Below are positions 17,701 through 21,018 of a DNA stretch of 21,018 nucleotides, piece by piece. The stretch lies in assembly GCA_003427395.1 (NCBI GenBank), contig BFEA01000037.1:4372327-4393344 (forward strand), in the 5' to 3' direction. The notes beneath the pieces are model-generated. The model was given only the letters and a program-made list of their open reading frames with translations. It ran no database searches and was not told the DNA's origin. Positions within the stretch are counted from its first letter, which is position 1; every line of letters begins with the position of its first letter. The position numbers and the translations under genes are program-made. The DNA comes from Chara braunii (lineage: Eukaryota; Streptophyta; Charophyceae; Charales; Characeae).

Positions 17701-18636
17701 GGTACGCGGCCTGGGGGCCCCTCAGCAACCGTCGGGCCCCTCAAATGGGGCCTGTGTGCAGGCGCAGCATGCAACAGGGAGGATCACGGTTCCACTCAGC
17801 CAACTCGTGTGCTGCAACTGCCTGATTACCCACATATGAAAAATGTCACATTTTGGCCTCTGGTGAATATTCAGGCCCGCCATCACTTAGGACGGGCATG
17901 GGGCTTGCTGAGGGCCTCAGCCCAGAACATGTGCATGTCTGATAAGGGCCCTGCGAGGGCTCATTCCTCGCGTTTGAAAGGGAAGCAGCCCGCTGTATAA
18001 GGACTTCTCAGGGAACTATCGAAGAAAAGGAGGAGGGAGTGCGAGGATTTTACCCCTCGCATAACTGCAGAAGGCCCCTGCAACAGACGCGTGCTCGCCC
18101 TAAGTGAAGGCGGGCCCCTGAATTCCAATGAGCCCTGAATTCATCAATTTTTGCAAATATCGGTGGGCGCCAGATGGTTGCTATGCGCCAGTTGGTTACA
18201 TCCGCCTTGCTCGTAAGAATCTGAAATATCTGTGAGCCTTCTTTTAGCAATGTGGTGAAAGCAGGGAACAACGCACGTTTGTGCCTGGGTGGTTGGGCTT
18301 GCCTAACCAATTCTGTCCCAGGCCACTGTCTGAAGGGGCCTGGGCGCAGACACTTTGGCCAAGAATGAAGCTACTGGAAACTTGGGCATGGCACAGGCAG
18401 TTAGCCCGCCACTTTCCATACAGGAAAGGGACGGGCTACGAGGTCGGCATTCGGGCTACGAGGGCAAGCGGCAGCGCTGCAGTAGCCGTAGTGTCGGGGG
18501 CGTGCGGGCGTCTGGATGGAAGGGCCCTGCAACTAGGCGGCGCCATAGCTGAGTCCCCATATCCGGGCTCAAGCTTAGAAGGTCAGCAGGGCTAGGTGGT
18601 CGCCTTCGTGTGAGGGGAGACTTGGGTGAAGAAGAC

Positions 18637-18639
<3 letters not shown>
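17701..18639. other. GC-rich to mixed intron sequence
   Basis: No recognisable coding sequence. GGGCCC and GGGGCC motifs are frequent near 17710-17760 and 18110-18600. A 7-bp hairpin (TGCGAGG 18040-18046, CCTCGCA 18055-18061) and a short GCGCCAG(A/T)TGGTT double motif near 18167-18196 are present. Confidence 0.4.

Positions 18640-18693
<54 letters not shown>
18640..18693. repeat. (GA)n microsatellite, about 54 bp
   Basis: A pure GA run near the right end of the giant intron, complementary to the CT tracts at 8503 and 9670 near its left end. Confidence 0.97.
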
Positions 18694-18696
<3 letters not shown>

Positions 18697-19614
18697 GGAT
18701 GATGGTGTGAGGGCAGGTACCTGGTCTTGGGGATGGTCTACATGGTAGACATCTGCATGTGCTTTGGTTGCTGCTGCTGACGTCAACAAGTTGCTTCAAC
18801 TTGCTTTTCATTTTGTGGCTAGTAGTGTAGCTGTAGAATAGTAGTCTGGGCGCTGAGCGCAAGTAGGAGGAAGAGCTACGATTGCAGTCTTGGTGGTGGT
18901 GAGTATATGCTTTCATTGACACTTGAATTCGGTGCTTCGGTTCTCCATTGGTGGAATATCAGTGCATTTCTGCTTTCTGGACAGTGTTCGACTCTCTGGC
19001 TTTCAATGTGATTTTGCAATCTGGAATTCTGTCATTTCGCAATCACTCATTTTTATTGCACTTCAGTGATTATTTTATATTTTTTATTTATGACATGAAA
19101 TTTGACAGCCACAGACTCCATGACCTTGGAATTCACCCACAAAGAAAAACTCAGAAAGGAAAAAGATTCTTAAGGCTACAAAATGATTTTTGTGGCTCCC
19201 CAACCCGCGAACATGCAAGGCTCTGGAACGCCGAGAATGATCCGAACGGGGGGGACCCGCCCGAACGTTTGGTCCAGTACCACTGTACGAAAGTGTGTAC
19301 GTGCTTGAATCATGTTAGCTCTGTGTATGCCATTTCTTGAAAAACCGTTTTAGCTCTGCGCATGTCATTTCTTGAAAAACTGATTCACTGTCCATGTGTG
19401 GTAGAGTGAGACGATCAGGCGCTGACCTACTGTGTCATGCGGGCGAAGCCACACTGGCCCTTGTAATTGGATTAAAGCTTGTATGTCAGTGGATTCCAAA
19501 CTTGGTATGTGTGCAAAGGTTTGTTTGTGTGCCTGTTTAATGTGCTGACATGGGAGTGACTCCTGGATGTATTTGGGGCTGCACGACTGGATGTGGGTCT
19601 TTTGTGGACTTCAG
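18694..19614 (+). other. right flank of the DCAF1 intron
   Basis: From about 18900 the sequence is T-rich and unique-looking (TTTTATATTTTTTATTTATG near 19073), as expected for an original intron. It contains a 35-bp tandem duplication at 19317-19382 and ends in the acceptor TCTTTTGTGGACTTCAG at 19614. I see no exon before 19615. Confidence 0.5.
19317..19382. repeat. 35-bp tandem duplication
   Basis: AGCTCTG(T/C)G(T/C)ATG(C/T)CATTTCTTGAAAAAC occurs at 19317 and 19352 with few differences. Confidence 0.88.
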
Positions 19615-19887
19615 CCTACGCCAAACCTGGTTGACGACGCTGTGCTGACGAAACTCAAGGAATGGGCGGCAGAAGAGAGTTCAGAGTTGCTTGCTGCCGC
19701 AGAACGTGGAAGTGCAGCAGGAGTAATAGCATGTGAAGGGGGTTCGAGTAGGAGGCGGGTGACACGAGGTAAAGAGGAACATGGCAAGCCAAAGGCAGTG
19801 GAGGAGGACATTTCTCGAGGTGGGCAGTTGTCAGAGAATGCGATGGCGAGGGAGATGTTAAGAACATACGCAACAGGGCTCCTTGCG
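19615..19887 (+). CDS. DCAF1: internal exon B of a DCAF1 (VprBP)-like gene
   Basis: This exon gives 91 codons in phase 0, starting PTPNLVDDAVLTKLKEWAAE and ending EMLRTYATGLLA. In DCAF1 the RLLL helix encoded by exon A is followed by a VxExxLxxWxxE helix and, after a variable acidic spacer, by (L/K)TYSTGLL; both are present and in order. The spacer here is long and low in complexity (many Ala, Gly, Ser, Arg, Glu), longer than in the human protein as I recall it. The acceptor is TTCAG at 19614. The donor may be GCG|GTACTT after 19887, where homology ends, or GTC|GTAAGC after 19901, which is a better splice consensus and would leave phase 2. Unspliced, the frame ends at the TAA at 19903-19905. 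No following exon is seen in the last 1.1 kb. Confidence 0.8.
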
Positions 19888-19905
19888 GTACTTACGCAGT
19901 CGTAA

Positions 19906-20433
19906 GCACGTCAGACCTCAAACTTTGCAGCTTGTTAGGTTGGAATATGAAAACAATTGTCAGGGCTGTACGCTTGAAACTATGCTGTGCAATAATGATT
20001 CCATGAATTCACGCTGGTTCTAAACACAATGAATTGACCTTTCACCCAGACATGAGATGCGAACCAAATTGCTTGGAAATTCAATGTCTTACAGCAAGTC
20101 TGAAGTAGTCACACCTGGGTGGCTGTGGCCACTAAGTGACCTCAGCATGTCCGACTGTCACTCACTCTCAATCCCTACACTATCCTCAAACGTCTCTCTT
20201 TCCCTCTCCGAATGTTTTCCTCTCGCTTCGATGTCTCTCTCTATCTCACTCAACTAAGCTATGGCGTCAGCGCCGTGGACTAGACTACGTTCCACTTGAT
20301 GCTTGACCTCACAAGACGGCAACAGTGCTTCAGCAATAGGTCGCATGCAAAGTAGTGTCACTACAAGTTTAACAATCGTTATTTCACAGCATGTGACCAG
20401 CAGCCGATCTGGGGCCTCTGTTTCCTTGGTGCG
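19906..20433 (+). other. probable downstream intron of the DCAF1-like gene
   Basis: No recognisable exon. An acceptor-like site (TTCAATGTCTTACAG, ending 20094) is not followed by DCAF1-like sequence. A pyrimidine-rich patch lies at 20155-20250. Confidence 0.4.
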
Positions 20434-20494
20434 CGACGGTCCAGATTAGCTGCTGATCGTTTTCAATGTCATCAACTAACGATCTGGACCGTCG
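20434..20494. repeat. 13-bp inverted repeat
   Basis: CGACGGTCCAGAT (20434-20446) is perfectly complementary to ATCTGGACCGTCG (20482-20494), with a 35-base loop. A loosely similar block, CCAGATT(N)nTGATTGTTTTC, follows at 20515, so the area also has tandem structure. Confidence 0.87.
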
Positions 20495-20550
20495 TCAGCA
20501 TTGTACAGCACGTCCCAGATTGCATGTTGATTGTTTTCGAGATGATCGCC

Positions 20551-20640
20551 GGGCCGGTAGCTGAGCTGGTAGGCCCTGTCTCGGAAGTGCCACGCGCGGT
20601 ACTACTGCTCCAGGGCCTACCAGCCCAGCTCAAATTCCAG
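20551..20640 (+). repeat. tRNA-like hairpin region with box A
   Basis: GGGCCGG followed by TAGCTGAGCTGG (20558-20569) resembles a tRNA acceptor strand plus a Pol III box A (TRGYNNARNNGG). GCTCAAATTCC at about 20628-20638 is a weak box B. Together they have near-tRNA spacing. Independently, AGCTGGTAGGCCCTG (20564-20578) and CAGGGCCTACCAGC (20611-20624) form a 14-bp stem with a 32-base loop. It is too irregular for a functional tRNA, so a SINE head or a fold-back element is more likely. Confidence 0.5.
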
Positions 20641-20778
20641 CTCCCCAGGCCCTGGTAGTGCAGCGCTTGGCCGGAAGCCCTGGGGTTTGTAACTACTTTT
20701 TTTAAGGGAGGCGGCCACAAATTTGCACTCCCCAGGCCCCCGTAGTGCTGCGCAGGGCCACGTAACCAACTTTTTGGG
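20641..20778. repeat. 87-bp degenerate tandem duplication
   Basis: CTCCCCAGGCCC followed by (T/C)GGTAGTGC-like sequence occurs at 20641 and 20728. Each copy is preceded by AAATT(C/T) and followed by GGCC, GTAAC and a T-run (20697 and 20770). Confidence 0.75.
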
Positions 20779-20942
20779 GGGAGGCTGACGGCTGCCTACG
20801 CACGATTTCTACGCTACTCTGACTGGACTTACGATACACTACGCTACTGCGCTGGACTTCCACTCTATGCTGGATGCACTCGACTTCAACTCTCTACGAT
20901 ACTACTCTACGCTACGGCGCTCGACGTCGACTCTCTTCGACA

Positions 20943-20944
<2 letters not shown>
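20779..20944. other. short-period TACGCTAC repeats
   Basis: Motifs TACGCTACT, CTACGCTAC, GGACTT and CTCGAC recur irregularly, suggesting a decayed minisatellite leading into the terminal CT tract. No gene is seen. Confidence 0.5.

Positions 20945-21018
<74 letters not shown>
20945..21018. repeat. (CT)n microsatellite running off the window
   Basis: A pure CT run of at least 74 bases that reaches the window edge. Its true length is unknown. Confidence 0.97.

Larger units (their letters stand above)
7678..19614 (+). other. giant DCAF1 intron (about 11.9 kb)
   Basis: The donor GTGCGT at 7678 (or GTGGTG at 7675) pairs with the acceptor GTCTTTTGTGGACTTCAG ending at 19614. Flanks of roughly 440 bases after exon A and 700 bases before exon B have the T-rich texture of unique intron. 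The interior holds most of the microsatellites in the window, a minisatellite, a Ty3/gypsy relic in the sense orientation and GC-rich filler. The intron includes an assembly gap, so its true length is uncertain. Confidence 0.68.

Noticed and set aside
17509-18000. 163-residue plus-strand open frame
   Set aside because: It begins in the CATCGTC repeat, so its Val/Arg/Ser runs reflect repeat content; no domain was found.
20551-20637. Functional tRNA gene
   Set aside because: Box A is good but box B is weak, the acceptor ends do not pair, and a strong unrelated stem overlaps it.

Overview
The window looks like a repeat-packed stretch of a large streptophyte nuclear genome (green plant lineage; a charophyte alga or early-diverging land plant is my guess, made from intron size, repeat type and base composition, and not provable here). 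The evidence is decayed Ty3/gypsy pol genes of plant type, very long (CT)n/(GA)n tracts, GT-AG splice signals and no compact genes. I see no bacterial-style operon, rRNA, CRISPR array or intact mobile-element gene.

The only host gene I can support is a plus-strand gene seen through two internal exons, 7561-7677 and 19615-19887. Read together they match, in order, the conserved N-terminal region of DCAF1 (VprBP), the substrate receptor of CUL4-DDB1 ubiquitin ligases: an acidic start, a helix ending in RLLL, a helix ending in KEW, and a block close to the family's LRTYSTGLL. Between them lies an intron of about 11.9 kb, so nearly everything from 7.7 to 19.6 kb is intronic. Region 1-7560 and the last 1.1 kb are probably intron too, because no neighbouring exon is visible.

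Layout. 1-345: purine-rich sequence. 345-4290 (minus): a decayed Ty3/gypsy element 1, with gag, protease and reverse transcriptase cut off before RNase H and followed by an LTR-like block. 4.68-4.91 kb: a 115-bp tandem duplication. 5.26-6.26 kb: a fragment of a second repeat family carrying an integrase scrap, ending in 67-bp repeats. 7.56 kb: DCAF1 exon A. 8.1-9.8 kb: an extreme pyrimidine tract with two long (CT)n runs. 9.83-10.94 kb: a BamHI-site-bearing minisatellite with a 331-bp higher-order repeat and a 235-bp assembly gap. 11-13.2 kb: GA tracts, GC-rich sequence, a nested hairpin and an (AC)n(AG)n tract. 13.74-17.7 kb (plus): Ty3/gypsy element 2, with RT (internally duplicated), RNase H and integrase, all broken, then a dispersed repeat and an LTR-like block related to that of element 1. 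18.6 kb: a (GA)n tract. 19.6 kb: DCAF1 exon B. 20.4-20.8 kb: inverted repeats with a tRNA-like box A. 20.945-21.018 kb: (CT)n running off the window.

Nothing intact for transposition remains; the elements are fossils. The main interest is a conserved gene stretched by nested repeats, complementary CT and GA tracts within one intron, and an unrecognised minisatellite.
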